From contig CM038216.1 of assembly GCA_021442155.1 (NCBI GenBank), forward strand, positions 88,880,945 to 88,944,944: 64,000 bases of DNA. Reading direction: 5' to 3'. The DNA comes from Cymbidium sinense. Lineage: Eukaryota > Streptophyta > Magnoliopsida > Asparagales > Orchidaceae. Below are positions 1 through 11,220 of this stretch, piece after piece. Below the pieces are notes generated by a model, which worked only from the letters and a program-made list of their open reading frames with translations, was not told the origin of the DNA and searched no databases. Positions within the stretch are counted from its first letter, which is position 1; each line of letters opens with the position of its first letter. Made by a program: the position numbers and the translations under genes.

Positions 1-540
1 AAACCTAAATAACATACCAAAAAATAAATAAAAAATAAAACCTAAACCCTAAACTAAAAAAACCCAAACCAAAAATAAAAATAAAATTAACCTAAACCTA
101 AACTAAAATAAATAAATCTTAAACCTAAACCTAAACTAAATAAAATAAAATAAACTTAAAAAAACCTAAACCTAAACTAAAAAATAAAACCAGCAAATAA
201 ACCTAAAATAAAAAACAAAAAACATAAACCTAAAAAAAAAAAAAAAAAACCTAAACCTAAACCTAAAAATAAAAAATAAAACTTAAACCAAAAAAATAAA
301 ACAAAAATAAAATTAAACTAAAAAATAAACTTAAACCTAAAGAATAAATTAAAATAAAAAACCTAAACTAAAGAAACCTAAAATAAATAAACTAAACTAA
401 ATAAAATTAAAATAAACTTAAATCTAAATAAAATTAAAATAAACTAAAATAAATAAAAAATTAATTAAACAAACCCCATTTTACTTAACTAAAAATAAAT
501 AAGTAAACCTCCTTAAAATAAACTAAAATAAAATAACCCT
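1..540. repeat. AT-rich telomere-derived spacer (partial)
   Basis: The plus strand is almost free of G and consists of words such as CCTAAA, CTAAAATAAA and AAATAAA in irregular order. The same kind of spacer recurs at 9571-10420, 11446-12296, 13071-13845, 14905-15745, 15966-16770 and 43790-44470. Near its right end (~465-520) is a weak form of the boundary sequence that elsewhere closes these spacers (TTTACTTAA followed by an A-rich run). There is no gene in it. It is best read as a degenerate telomere-derived satellite. Confidence 0.7.
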
Positions 541-716
541 AACCTGAAACTCTAAGCTAGACCTAAACCCTAAATCCTAAAACCTTAACCCTAAACCCTA
601 AATCCTAAACCCTAAACCCAAAACCCTAAACCCTAAAAAACCCTAAACCTTAAATCCTAAACCCTAAACCTTAAACCATAAACCCTAAAACTCTAAACCC
701 TAAACCCAAACCCCTC
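541..716 (+). repeat. Degenerate CCCTAAA telomere-type array
   Basis: A run of CCCTAAA units with variants (CCTTAAA, CCCAAAA, CTCTAAA). The CCCTAAA strand reads along the plus strand, as at a left-hand chromosome end. The unit matches the Arabidopsis-type telomere repeat. The frequent variants show an old interstitial or subtelomeric array rather than an active terminus. It directly abuts the 5' end of LINE copy 1. Confidence 0.85.
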
Positions 717-777
717 TGCCATCCCGAGCGCTCTCTCATTCTCTAAAGATTTTTGAATCCATCTTGGTGGTGCATCC

Positions 778-2160
778 TTGACTTGGGATTTTTGTGGCTT
801 TGGCCTTAGTTTCGATCAAATTCAAAGGAACGAATCCGCAGATGATGCTTCATCATTGACCATGACTGCGATGAGTTCTATTCCTTGGGCTCCACCTCAA
901 ATTATGGATGCTTCGGCTAGGGCATCTAACATTTTGGGGCTTGGTGACCCTAATGTGGCTTTTTATTCTAAATATTTTAAGGAAGCGCTCTCTAGTAAGA
1001 CTTCTCCCTCTATTTATTTGGCTAATCTCATTTTATTATCTTTTAGAGGTTTTTCAGTCGTAATGTGGTCTTATGTGGATGTTGAAAAGTTGGCAAAACC
1101 ATTTGAATTTTCTCTTATCGGTAAATTTGCTTTATGTTATCCAAATTTGGATAAGATCTACTCTTTTTTTCATAATCTTAATTTTATGGGTGCTTTCGGT
1201 TTTTATTGACTTGCATATCTTGATACAACTTTCTAATGATCTAGATTATTCACATGTTTTTTTGGGTCATTCTTATTTCATCTTTAATTGTCAAATGCGC
1301 TATTGTAGTGGTCACCTCTTTTTGACATTTAGGAGGAATCTACTATTATCCCAGTGTGGTTATCTCTTCCTAATATGTGCATTCATTTTGTTACCCATCA
1401 TGTGCTTTTTACTATCTGGGCTTTATTTGGTTTTACAACTCAACCAAGTTGATTGAACGATCTTGCCCTTCTTCTGATCCTGGAATAAAAAAAAATACCC
1501 TAAGGATGTTTGGATTGGATCTAAAAAAGTAGGTATTCATAAAAGGTTAAATTGGAGAACCTTCTAGTTTTTGTTTCCACTGTAAAATTCACGATCAAGA
1601 AAATTCAAAATGTTTTATTCTCCATCCCCACTTAAAAAAATGAAATCCTCCTAAAGAGAATGTTGTTCCTACCCATAAATCAATCCCTACTTATGTTCAG
1701 AAATCTACCTCAGATCTTAAGAATGGTATGAAGGCTATTATTGAGGTTTATTCCTTGGATATCGAGGTTAATCTTGTTGAAATCGGCTCTTACTATTAAT
1801 ATAGATTCGGCTGATTTTCAAAATGGGTACGATGATTTACCACTTTTTCCTTCTTTAAATTTGAATATTTCTAATGTGGAGAATAATAAATTTTCAAAGT
1901 TATTGGAAAATGATTATGTTTCCTCTGATTTATTTCTGCATATATGTCTAATTTGATCGATGAAAATGAAGCTTTTAATGAGGATTTAAATGATGTCGAG
2001 CATGCTGAAAACATTTATGATTCATATTTAACTACTTGTGCTTTAAATGGTTCTAAATTATCACTGGCTCTCATTTATAATCTTAATATTCATGTTAATC
2101 CTACTTTTTAACTTAATATGGATTTGGAAGAGGGTAAACTCCCCTCCAAACACTTGGAGA
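778..2160 (+). pseudogene. LINE copy 1 ORF1 (DUF4283 / zinc-knuckle protein) remnant
   Basis: ORF1 of plant L1 elements encodes an RNA-binding protein that packages the element RNA. An open stretch 778-1209 carries the start of the DUF4283-like fold (KPFEFSLIGKFALCYPN followed by DKIYSFFHN). The homology continues after a frameshift near 1200 (WLSLPNMCIHFVTHHV around 1350-1410). At 1572-1640 a zinc-knuckle-like stretch CFHCKIHDQENSKC keeps the outer cysteines, with the histidine position changed. An acidic tail with LEEGKLPSK (~2120-2150) matches SDREEGEIPS in copy 2. Several stops and shifts make it non-functional. The homologue in copy 2 (29242-30549) supports the call. Confidence 0.7.
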
Positions 2161-2306
2161 ATTCAATTATGTGACCAATGTTACTAAATCTTGTTCGATG
2201 ATGACTCTAGGGGAAAAATGGTTTCCAAACTTATCATGCTAAAAGGAAAAGAGTGTGTTACTCTCCAAATTATCCAAATTAAACATTAACCCCTTTTATT
2301 TTACTT

Positions 2307-3064
2307 ATGTTTAAATTTCTTGTTTGGAATATTAGAAGGATCGATACTCTCTCAGTTTGTAATCATATTAGAAATCTTTGTCACATTCATAATATTTATT
2401 TCCTAATTATTCTAGAGCCTCTTATTCAAGCTAATAAAATTAACCATGTTTCTAGAATGATCAGCTTCAATAAAATTTTCTCTAATGTTAGTAATAAGAT
2501 TTGGTGTTCTTGGAATAATTTTGTTGATGTTTCTATTATTGATTATTTTTAACAAGTTACCAATGCTCAAATCTCTTATGTTGACTATTGTGTTTTGGGC
2601 TCTTTTATTTATGCATCTTGTTATAGATCTGGTAGAAATCTTCTTTGGGATAATTTGAGGAATTTTGCTACCTCAGTCAACAAACCTTGGTTTGTGCATG
2701 GTGATTTCAACACTATTTTATTTTTTTTGAATGAGTGGTGGCTGTTCTTCACATATTCATTCCATTGAAGATTTTTTCAATATGATCCTTAATTTTAATT
2801 TGATTGATATTGGCTTTAAGGGTTCTAATTATACTTAGCAAAACTCTAGACTTTGGCAAAGGTTGGACCAAATTCGTTTTAATACACACTGGATTACTCA
2901 ATGTCCTATTACTTATGTTGATCATTTAAGTAGAACTGTGTCTAGTTATGCTCCTCTTCTTGTTTTTATTAAAGATAATTCTAATAGATTACATAAATCC
3001 TCTCCTTTAAGATTTCATGACATGTGGATTCAGCATATTGATTTTTTTGGATGTTGTGGCTTAT
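2307..3064 (+). pseudogene. LINE copy 1 ORF2, APE-type endonuclease domain
   Basis: The start MFKFLVWNIRR followed by an LIILEPL block is the N-terminus of plant L1 ORF2, an apurinic-type endonuclease that nicks target DNA for target-primed reverse transcription. The ATG at 2307 is taken because the domain begins right there, as in copy 2 at 30668. Further on are PWFVHGDFN (GDFN at 2700-2711) and RLDQIRFNTHW (~2860-2890). The terminal SDH active-site block reads SYAPL here (~2941-2955), so the catalytic Asp-His pair is lost. Stops at ~2550, ~2730 and ~2838 and a frameshift break the frame. Confidence 0.85.
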
Positions 3065-3069
3065 AATTG

Positions 3070-4897
3070 GAAAGCCCATTTACATCCTGATAATTCGATT
3101 GTGGGGATTAATAGACTTTGGTTTAAACTTTAAAGACTTAAACAAAATTTGGGTTGGTAGTACAAGCATTATTTTAAAAACCATTTTTCTAATATTAAAG
3201 ATATGGAAAATTTAGTTTGTGACTTGACTGAGGGGAAAGACAAACTTGTTAACTTCCAAAATATGGAAAAGACTTACTTGCACCAAAAAGCTACTAGTAA
3301 GCATATTGCGGATGGTAATAAGAATACTAGGTATTTCCATGCTTTAGTTGATAAACAGAGAGCTTTAAAAAATATTCAAAAAATTATAGATGATAATGGT
3401 GTTTAGATTACAGAGAATAATGATTTTAAAGAATCAGTTATTAATTACTTTAGAAATATGCTTAATAATGATTTCTAAATCACTTTTGATTCTTTCTATT
3501 ATTACTAATGATGATAATAATTTTATTACCATCATGCCTAATGTGCTTAATAGCATGAATGTATATTTTATTACTGGTCCAGAGGGTTTCACTACTCAAA
3601 ATTTTCAAAAATTTTGGTTTATCATTAAAAATGATTTGATTGATGCTATGGTTGATTTTTTAATGGTAATCCTTTTCCTTGATATTTTTCTACATCGATC
3701 ATTCTCATACCTAAAAAAGATAATCTAGACTATTGGAGTGATTTTAGACCTATTAGCCTTTGCACCTTCTTCAATAAGTTGATTTCCAAAATTCTAACCA
3801 ATAGGCTTAGTCCTTTACTTAATAAAGTTATCTCTCTCAACCAAACTAATTTTGTTAGAGGTAGATCTATTTATAATAATATTTTATCATCCCAAGAATT
3901 AATTCATGATCTTGATGCTAAGAATAGAGGTCACAACATTCTTTTCAAATTTGATATTACCTAAGCCTTTGATAACATTTCTTAGGACTTTCTTTTCCAT
4001 ATTCTGAATTTATTTAGGCTTTCCATTAAATTTATTTTTCTTATTAAAAATTATATTAATAATTCCTTGTTTTCTATTTTGCTTAATGGGGAAGCCTTGG
4101 GTTTCTTCCCTCTTCCCATGGCTTAAAATAAGGGGATCCTTTATCTCCTACATTATTTATTATCACTGTTGAGTACTTATCTAGGAGCATTAATGATTTA
4201 TTATTTAATAATGCTAGTATGAACTATAGAACTCTTGGTGGTCTTCCTGTTTCCCATTTAAGCTTTGTAGATGATTTCATTATTTTTTGCAATGCTTCTA
4301 TTCATCATATCAGGCATCTCAAGTATTTTCTAAATAAATTTTGTAGATAAAGTGATCTTTCTATCAATGAAACTTTATCATCCTCTCATATCTCCAATAA
4401 TAAAATCAATATTATCATCATTTTAAGCATCAACACTTACCTATAAAGTACTTTGGTGCTCCTCTCTTTAAAGGCCCAAAATGATCCCATCTCTTTGACG
4501 AGTTAATTCAAAAAATTTTAAATAAAATTTTCATTTGGAATTCCATTTACTTTCTTTTGGTGGCAGGTTCACTATTCTTAAAATCACTCTCAATTCAATG
4601 CCTTTTTATTTGATTCAAACTATAATCCCCACTAAAGCTACTCTCATCAGAATTGATTGCTTGATTAATAAATTTTTTTGGGGCTCTAATAACTCTACCA
4701 AAAGGATGCATTGGACATCTTGGCATAAATGTTCTGTTCCTTTGGGTGAAGGTGCACTAGGTTGCAAACATATTTATGAAGCTATCACCGCTTTCTCTTA
4801 TAAGCTTTGGTGGAATTTTATAAAGAATGTTAGCCTTTGGGCTAATTTTATGATGGGGAAATATTGCCAAGGTAAACACCCTCTTATCTGCTTATAA
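3070..4897 (+). pseudogene. LINE copy 1 ORF2, reverse transcriptase domain
   Basis: The non-LTR reverse transcriptase. Blocks in order are GNKNTRYFHAL (~3313-3345), TGPEGF with FFxxxW-like downstream residues (~3570-3620), FRPISLCTFFNKLISKILTNRL (~3743-3808, motif 2), QTNFVRGRSIYNNIL (~3842-3886), and FKFDIT followed by a stop and AFD (~3945-3970). The catalytic box FVDDFIIF has its VDD at 4267-4275. The 3' 'thumb' part FGGRFTILKITLNSMPFYL is intact in 4535-4897, ending with the LGEGALGCKHI block typical of plant L1. At least five stops or shifts separate these pieces. The RQGDPLSP block visible in copy 2 is destroyed here (~4125). Confidence 0.85.
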
Positions 4898-4919
4898 AGT
4901 TGGTGACTCTCGCTTTGGA

Positions 4920-5480
4920 AAAGGCTTTGCTCCATTAAATGGGTTGTTGAATCATTAATATCTTGGGGCATTCATTCAGGTACCTCTTTCTTTTGGCAGG
5001 ACAACTAGACTGCAACCCATTGACAACCTTTATCTACCCACTTGTTGTCAAAGTTAACTTTTTTTTGGCTTAATAACAATTGGAATGAAAGTAAACTTGA
5101 GAATTATATCCCTATTTCTCTTTTTGACAATTTTAGAAATATCCCCATTTCTTCTAACAAACCTAATAAAATTCTTTTTAAGCTTTCTTATAATGGTGAT
5201 TTTGTTCTTAAAGAGGTTTGGAATTTTATTAGAGATAAGAAAAACCCCTCCAATGTCTTTATTAAACTTTGGAACAATATCATTCCCATTTCCTATTTAG
5301 TTTTAGCTTGGATGATTTTAAATAACTTTATTCCTATAGACTCTTTGCTCTGGACTAAAGGGTTTTATTTACAATCAAAATGCTATTGTTTCTTTCATAT
5401 TAAAAATGTAAATCCTATTTTTTTATCATTGGTGCTATTGCTTCTAAATTTTGGCTTTCGTATGATGATTTAATTAATTC
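4920..5480 (+). pseudogene. LINE copy 1 zf-RVT region
   Basis: An open stretch 5042-5473 translates to a zf-RVT-like module found after the RT in plant L1 ORF2. It contains FKLSYNGDFVLKEVWNFI, then LVLAWMILNNFIPIDSLLW, then a cysteine-bearing stretch SKCYCFFHIKNVNPIF. Copy 2 has the better preserved SKCQCCSHIENVNHVF. It is out of frame with the RT domain upstream. The shorter open frame at 5085-5300 lies in another frame and is not coding. Confidence 0.75.
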
Positions 5481-5631
5481 CAACTATTTCTGTGGTTCTC
5501 CTTCTTTATATAAACTTCTTGAAGTTAATTTCAAAAAAAATTGTGAAAGCTCATATCAAACTTTTAACTACTATTACCGTTCTCTGGTTCATCTGGATGG
5601 ATAGAAATGATGCTAAATATCATGCACTCCG

Positions 5632-6218
5632 ATGAACCATAAAAGGATCATGGCTAAAAATAAAGAAAAAATTCATGTTCTATTCAATGACTATCTTATT
5701 AGTAACATTCATTTTAGAGGCTATAAATTTGTGGCTAAAAACCTGGGTATCATTCTGCCTGACATGGACCCTTATAAATGTGTTAAGATTATCAATTGGA
5801 TGAAACCTAAAGACAACTTAATTAAAGTGAATATTGATGGTTTTGTAGCTTCCAATAAATATGGTTGTCGTGGTATCCTTAGGGAGTCTAAAGGTATTGT
5901 CATTTGTTCTTTCTCCTATCCTCTCAAAGCATGTTCTATTATTTTTGTTAATAAAGCTATTGAAACTTGTTTGAATAGAGGTTTTCTCAACATCTGGTTT
6001 GAAGTTGATGCTCTCTTGCTTTTTGACATGCTTAATTTCAATAGAAATAGGAATGCTGAATTATTTTTATCTCCTTAATCATACAAAAAAATCATCTTTT
6101 TCAAGTTTGTTTTAAAATTCCCCCACATCCTTCGTGAAGGTAATGCCTGTCCAGATTTCTTGGCTAATTTAGGTGCCAACTTAACTGAGTTCACTTTATT
6201 TGACAACCAAATGTTGCT
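5632..6218 (+). pseudogene. LINE copy 1 C-terminal RNase H domain
   Basis: An RNase H fold at the end of ORF2, as in plant L1 lineages that acquired this domain. It removes RNA from RNA:DNA hybrids during element copying. Visible blocks are KPKDNLIKVNIDGFVASN (first catalytic Asp in NIDG, ~5800-5850), GCRGILRESKGIVICSF (~5862-5915), VNKAIETCLNRG where the catalytic Glu is expected, and WFEVDALLLFDML (catalytic Asp, ~5995-6030). After a stop at 6076 the domain closes with HILREGNACPDFLANLGA (~6124-6180). Only a few lesions separate the parts, so this is among the better preserved pieces. Confidence 0.8.
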
Positions 6219-6239
6219 TAAACTATTAAGAGGCTTGGT

Positions 6240-7830
6240 TAATTTGAATATTTGCCTTATCTCATTATAATTTCTTGGCTTTTTTATGTTATTTTTATGA
6301 GTTTTTTGGTTTGCCTTTTATTAAACCCTTTTTGGGTTGTGGTCATTTGCTTATTTTCACACTTTGGCTAGAGCTGGTTATTACTTTTGCCTTTTACTTT
6401 TGGTTTGGCCTAGTGTTTACTCCTTGGTGGTTATTATCATTGCAGCTTGAGTTGATTTGGTTTTTTTAGCTTAGTGGCTGTTGTTTGCCTGGATGGGTTT
6501 TTACCACATTTTTTCCTTGGCAATTTTTGATAAGCACCTTTTGGGTTGTGGCTTTATCTGCTATTGGGTTTTCCCAATGTATGGGTTTTTCCTCATTTCG
6601 AGGCTAGTTGCTCACTTACCTATTTTGGATCTGCTATGTTGGTAGTTGAATTGGTGGTTTTGTTGTCTAGCTGGGTTGACTAGCAGTGTTGGCTAGTTTG
6701 GTTGGTTGGCTAAATGGCTATTTTGGCTATTTTTTCCTTTTCTGTTGGTGACATATCTGGGGGACAGTTAGTGGTTTAGCTCTGGCCTCATTTTGGAATG
6801 GTGGAGGTTTTTTTTTGGCTATTACTTTCTCTGTCTTGTTGAATGTGGCTTGGTGGTCGATTTTGCTAATTCTATTTTATTTCTTTTGGTTTTGGTTTTT
6901 CCTCTTCCTATTTTAGCCTTCCTCTCTTGGCTACAAATGCTAAAGCTTTTTTGGTGACCTATTCTCTTGGCTATCTTGGGTGATTTTTTTTGTTCTTGGA
7001 CTTTACATTGACTTGGGTTTTACACAGGTGGTTAGTTAGTAGGCTATGTTGGCTGGCTAGATTGGTTGGTTATTTCTCTATTGTGTTGTGTATTGTTGGT
7101 TTTTTTTGCTTTTCCTTAGCTGATGGGGATCATTCCCTTGTTGGTTACTAATGATGGGTTATTCTCTGGGGGTTGCCTTATGGATGTTTTACTTAGCTTC
7201 TTTGGTGGGAGGACTTTTAGTTGTCCTTAGAATCTTAGTTGGCTGCCTTTCTCTTTGTTGGTTTTTTCTCTTCTTCTTGGCCAATTTACTCCTTTTGCTA
7301 TGCTGGCAAAACCTGTTCTAATCCTTCTAAATTGGGATTTTTGGTTTCTGGTGGTTGGTGGCTTCCTTTTGTGTGTGATGGCTTTAGTTGTTGGCTTGTT
7401 AAGGTATACTGGTCGTGGTTTTGGTGGTGTTACTGCTTGATTCCATTAGCTTGGCTAATGATCCTACTATAACTTCTGGGTTGCTGGCTTTATGTGATTG
7501 GCATATTGGGTTTTAGTTGGTGGGTTGATTGATTACCGGTTGGTTGTTTTCTTTATTTGTTTAGTGTAGACCAATACCTATGGACCTTGGATGGTTGTTA
7601 GACGTATACCGCTATGATGGCTTTAACGTTACTCACCTCTCTTTTGGTTGGTAGCTTTACATATGATTGTAACCCTTATAAAGTTTAGATGCTCATATGT
7701 ATTGTTGCCCCTTCAAATTATCTTAACCGAGCCTGAGCCTTTTCTTTCTTAGCTCTCCTTTTGCTCTTGTTATCCTTATCATTTTAGCTATACTTTTGCA
7801 TTGAGTGTAATTTCTTGGAACATTACCCGG
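6240..7830 (+). other. Long T/G-rich 3' region of LINE copy 1
   Basis: About 1.5 kb with very T- and G-rich sense strand and many short words such as TTGGTT, GGCTAG and TTTTGG. Open frames here (for example 6275-6469, 7239-7472) code for strings of Phe, Leu, Trp and Val, which is what T/G-rich sequence gives in any frame, so I do not call proteins. The segment ~7610-7735 is clearly related to ~37380-37500 near the 3' end of LINE copy 2, which ties this region to the LINE. From 7831 to ~7935 I recognise nothing. Confidence 0.6.
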
Positions 7831-7935
7831 CCTGGTCATTTCTCAATCATCCAACTGATCCTTACTTTCTCGGAATCAAATGTCAATGTTAAATGAGGTT
7901 TAGCAATTGATGTTTAGCTGTTTTCCTTTTAAATT

Positions 7936-8560
7936 TTAACTTAACAAAAGTTTAAACCTAAACTAAACCTAAACCCTAAACCCTAACCCTAACCTTAAAC
8001 CCTAAACCCTAAACCCTAAACTAATAATAAACCCTAAAAACCCTAAACCCTAAATATCAAACCCTAAACCCTAAACTAACCCTAAACACTAAACATTAAA
8101 CACTAAACCATAAACCTTAAACCCTAAAGTAACCCTAAACCCTAAGCTAAACCTAAGCACTAAACCCTAAACCCTAAACCCTAAAGCCTAAACACTAAAC
8201 CCTAAACCCTAAACCCTAAACTAACCATAAACCCTAAACTCTAAACCTAAACCCAAAACCCTAAACCCTAAACCCTAACCCAAACCCTAAACCCTAAACC
8301 TTAAACCCTAAACCCTAAAACCCTAAATCTTAAACCCTAAACCCTACAAACCCGAAACCTTAAACCTTAAACCCTAAACCTTAAACTGACCCTACACCCT
8401 AAGCTAACCCTAAACCCTAAAACTTAAACCCTAAAACCTAAAAACCTAAAACCCTAAAGGCTAAACACTAAATCTTAAACCCAAAATCTTAACCCTAAAC
8501 CCTAAACCCTAAAACCATAAACCATAAAACCCTAAACCTTAAACTCTAAACCCTAAACAT
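7936..8560 (+). repeat. Degenerate CCCTAAA telomere-type array
   Basis: About 600 bases of CCCTAAA with variants (CCTTAAA, CACTAAA, CCATAAA, CTAACCCTAAA), plus-strand orientation. Runs of up to four or five perfect units alternate with mutated ones. It starts right after the end of LINE copy 1. Confidence 0.9.
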
Positions 8561-8880
8561 GAAAAACTAAAAACCTAAAAACCTAAACCTAAGCTAAATA
8601 ATACTTAAAAAGTAACATAAATAAATAAAACTGAAACCTAAACCTAAAAATAAAATAAACTAACAAAAATAAATTAAGATAAAATAAATAAAAACTTAAC
8701 TAAACTAAAAAATAAAATAAACTTAAGAATAAATAACTTAAATAAAATAAAAACTAAATGTAAAAGAAAGATAAATTAAACCTAAAATAAAATAAATTAA
8801 AAAACTAAACCTAAAAAATAAACCTAAAAAATAAATAAAAAATAAAACATAAACCTTAAAACCTAATAAACCTAAACCTC
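8561..8880. repeat. AT-rich telomere-derived spacer (truncated)
   Basis: It begins with the AAAAACTAAAAACCTAAAAACC phase found at the start of the other spacers and runs through CTAAAATAAA words. It is cut short by the glycine-rich protein gene piece at 8881, so it has only about a third of the usual ~850 bases. An open frame on the minus strand across 8738-9070 is a by-product of this low-complexity sequence and of the antisense of the gene piece. Confidence 0.7.
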
Positions 8881-9300
8881 TTATATCCTCGGTGGGCGGA
8901 AGAAGTATCTTAATGGTGGTGGGGGATCTAGAGGTGCTGGTGGATATAGAGGTGGTGGTCGAAGCAATGGGGATTATGAAAGTGAAAGGAGCGACAGAGG
9001 TTATAACCGTGGTGGTGACGCAGGGAGAGATCGGGGATATGATGGTGGATCCCGCTACTTGAGAGGCCAAGGTGGTTTTGATGGGAACAAGAGAAACTGA
9101 AGAACGACCGATCCGATCTGCTACTTATGGAACTGTGTCTTTACAGTAGAGGCAGTTCTAGTTATCTAAGGTTTTTGATTTGCTTTATGTGTGCTCATTT
9201 TCAAACTATGTTATCGTTTGTGTCTTAGAAAACTTGGTGTGTTACTTAGTTGATGGAATCGAAAAGAATAAATGTTGAGCTTGAAATTGTTCTCTGCTAA
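8881..9300 (+). pseudogene. 3' end of a glycine-rich RNA-binding protein gene (copy 1)
   Basis: An open glycine-rich stretch runs from ~8891 to a TGA at 9098-9100, reading GGGGSRGAGGYRGGGRSNG, then RGYNRGGDAGRDRGYDGGSR, and ending GNKRN. The RGG/GYGG-like composition fits the C-terminal tail of plant GR-RBP (GRP7-like) proteins, which bind RNA through an upstream RRM that is absent here. About 200 bases of 3' UTR follow, ending in a short A-run at ~9298. The second copy at 16936-17393 shares the tail and UTR and keeps the end of the RRM, which supports the identification. It has no promoter or start and is a fragment. Confidence 0.75.
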
Positions 9301-9570
9301 AAAAACAAAAACATATTGCCTAAACCATAAACTAAAACCTGAACCATAAACTAAAAATCTCAACCTTTAAACTTAAACCCTAAACCCTAAAAACCCAAAA
9401 CCCTAAACCCTAAACCCTAAACCTTAAACCCTAAACACAAAACCCAAAACCCTAAAACCCAAAACCCTAAACCATAAACTCTAACCTCTAAACCATAAAC
9501 CCTAAACACTCAAAGATAAATCCCAAACCCTAAACTCTAAACCCTAAACCTTAGACCCTAAACCCTAAAA
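9301..9570 (+). repeat. CCCTAAA-type block following the GRP 3' UTR
   Basis: It starts with a TAAACTAAAACCTGAACC-like phase that also follows the other three copies of this 3' UTR (14835, 17425 weakly, 43690), then CCCTAAA variants. It ends with the AAAAGCTAAAAACATAAACC entry into the next spacer. Confidence 0.8.
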
Positions 9571-10420
9571 AGCTAAAAACATAAACCTAAACTAAATAAA
9601 ACCTAAAAATGAAATAAATAGAAAAACCTAAACCAAAATAAAATAAAATAAGAACATAAACTAAAACTTAAACCAAAACCTAAACCTAAACCTAAATAGA
9701 AAAAAAATAAAAAATAAAAACTAAACTAAAATAAAATAAATAAAAAACTAAACTAAACTAAAAATTATAAAACTAAGATAAAGTAAAAACTAAACCTAAA
9801 ATAAAAGTAAAATAAACCTAAAATAAAATAAAATAAAAATTAAACAAATATCTAAACCTAAATAATAAACCAAAAAATAAAACCTAAAAATAAATAAAAA
9901 ATTAAACATAAACCCTAAATTTAAAAAAAAAAACTAACCTAAAATAAAAATAAAATAAACCTAAACCTAAATTAAATTAAAATATATTAAAATAAATAAA
10001 ACCTAAACCTAACCTAAAATAAACTAAACCTAAACCCTAAACAAAATAAAATAAAATTAACTAAAAATAAACCTAAACCTAAACTAAAAAATAAACCTTA
10101 AAAATAAACATAAAATAAAAATGTAAAGCCTAAACATAAAAAATAAAATAAAAACCTAAACTTAAAAATAGAAAATAAAACCTAAACCTAAAAAATATAA
10201 AAAAATAAAACTAAACTAAAAAATAAAAATAAACCTAAACCTAAATATAGAAAATAAACTAAAATAAAAACCCTAAACAAAAATTAATAAACTAAAATAA
10301 AAAACTAAACTAAACAAAAATAAAAAATAAACCTAAATAAAAAAATAAACTAAAATAAATAAAAAATAAACCAAATAAACCTAAACCTATCGATTTTCTT
10401 AATTTTTAAAAAAAAACCCT
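9571..10420. repeat. AT-rich spacer unit, ~850 bp, with boundary motif
   Basis: The full-length form of the spacer. Its internal order (CCTAAACTAAATAAAACC, AAAATAAAATAAA runs, then CCTAAACCCTAAAC about mid-way, then AAATAAACTAAATAAACC) can be followed in the spacers at 11446, 13071, 14905, 15966 and 43790. It ends at ~10378-10420 with the boundary motif TATCGATTTTCTTAATTTTT plus an A-run, then CCCTAAA repeats. No gene is seen. Confidence 0.75.
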
Positions 10421-10820
10421 AAACTTACAACCCTAAACCCTAAACCCATAATCCTAAATAAAATATTTTAAAAAAAAATTAAAAAAATACCTAACTTTAC
10501 CCTAAACCCTATACCTACAACCCTAAAAGCAAAACCCCTAAACCTTAAACTCTAAACCCTAAACCCTAAGCCCAAAACCCTAAACCCTAAAACCCTAAAC
10601 CCTAAACCCTAAACCCTAGACCCTAAACCTTAAAACCTAACTCCCTAAACCCTAAAACCTAAACCCTAAACCCTAAACCCTAAACCATAAACCCTAAACC
10701 CCAAACCCAAAAAAAATAAAAAAATAAAAAAAAAAAAATAAAATAAAAAAAAAAAAAAAAAACCCTAAACCCCAAACCCTAAACCCTAAACCCTAAACCA
10801 TAAATTAACCATAAACCCTA
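10421..10820 (+). repeat. CCCTAAA-type block with A-rich insert
   Basis: Two CCCTAAA stretches separated by A-rich sequence. One interruption at ~10460-10495 is AAAATATTTTAAAA-like. A second at ~10706-10762 is a pure A/T run (AAAATAAAAAA type). A similar A/T run sits inside the block at 12914-12977, again followed by CCCTAAACCC, so it belongs to the repeat structure. Confidence 0.8.
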
Positions 10821-11220
10821 AAAAGCTAAAAACCTAAATATGAACTAAATAAAACCTAAAAATAAAATAAATAAAATAAAATAAAAACATAAATGTAAAC
10901 CTAAACCTAAACCAAAAAAGAAAATAAAATAAAAAATAAAAAACAAAACTAAAATAAATTAAATGAGAACATAAACTAAACTAAAAAAAATAAAAAACCT
11001 AAATAAAATAAACTTAAAATGAAAATAAAATAAACCTAAAATAAAAAAACCTAAAATAAAAATAAAATAAACATAAAATAAAAACTAAATAAAAAGTTAA
11101 ATAAAAATAAAAATAAAAATAAACATATATAATTTTTTATAAAAATTAAATAAATAAAAATTAATTAAATAAACCTAAACCTACTAGTTTATTTAATTTA
11201 AAAAAAAATAAAAACAAATT
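10821..11220. repeat. AT-rich spacer unit, short form
   Basis: Same entry (AAAAAGCTAAAAACC) and the same closing boundary motif (~11170-11215, CTACTAGTTTATTTAATTTA plus an A-run) as the long spacers, but only about 400 bases. It appears to be a deletion derivative. Confidence 0.7.

Larger units (their letters stand above)
717..7830 (+). mobile_element. Decayed L1-type LINE, copy 1
   Basis: A non-LTR retrotransposon whose modules lie in the plant L1 order: ORF1 with DUF4283-like domain and zinc-knuckle remnant, then ORF2 with APE endonuclease, reverse transcriptase, zf-RVT and RNase H domains, then a long T/G-rich 3' region. All reading frames are broken. The 3' region stays alignable to LINE copy 2 up to about 7735 (shared words near 7610-7735 and 37380-37500). 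No poly(A) tail or AATAAA-like 3' end is seen, so the last few hundred bases are lost or diverged. The exact 3' edge, before CCCTAAA repeats at ~7940, is uncertain. It is flanked on both sides by telomere-type repeats. Confidence 0.85.

Noticed and set aside
1..716. A true chromosome end
   Set aside because: The repeat is heavily mutated, mixed with spacer, and followed by LINE sequence. The orientation fits a left end, but nothing shows a terminus.
8738..9070. Minus-strand 110-codon Ser/Thr/Ile-rich open frame
   Set aside because: It is the antisense of the glycine-rich gene piece plus AT-rich spacer. The sense strand has the family tail and UTR.
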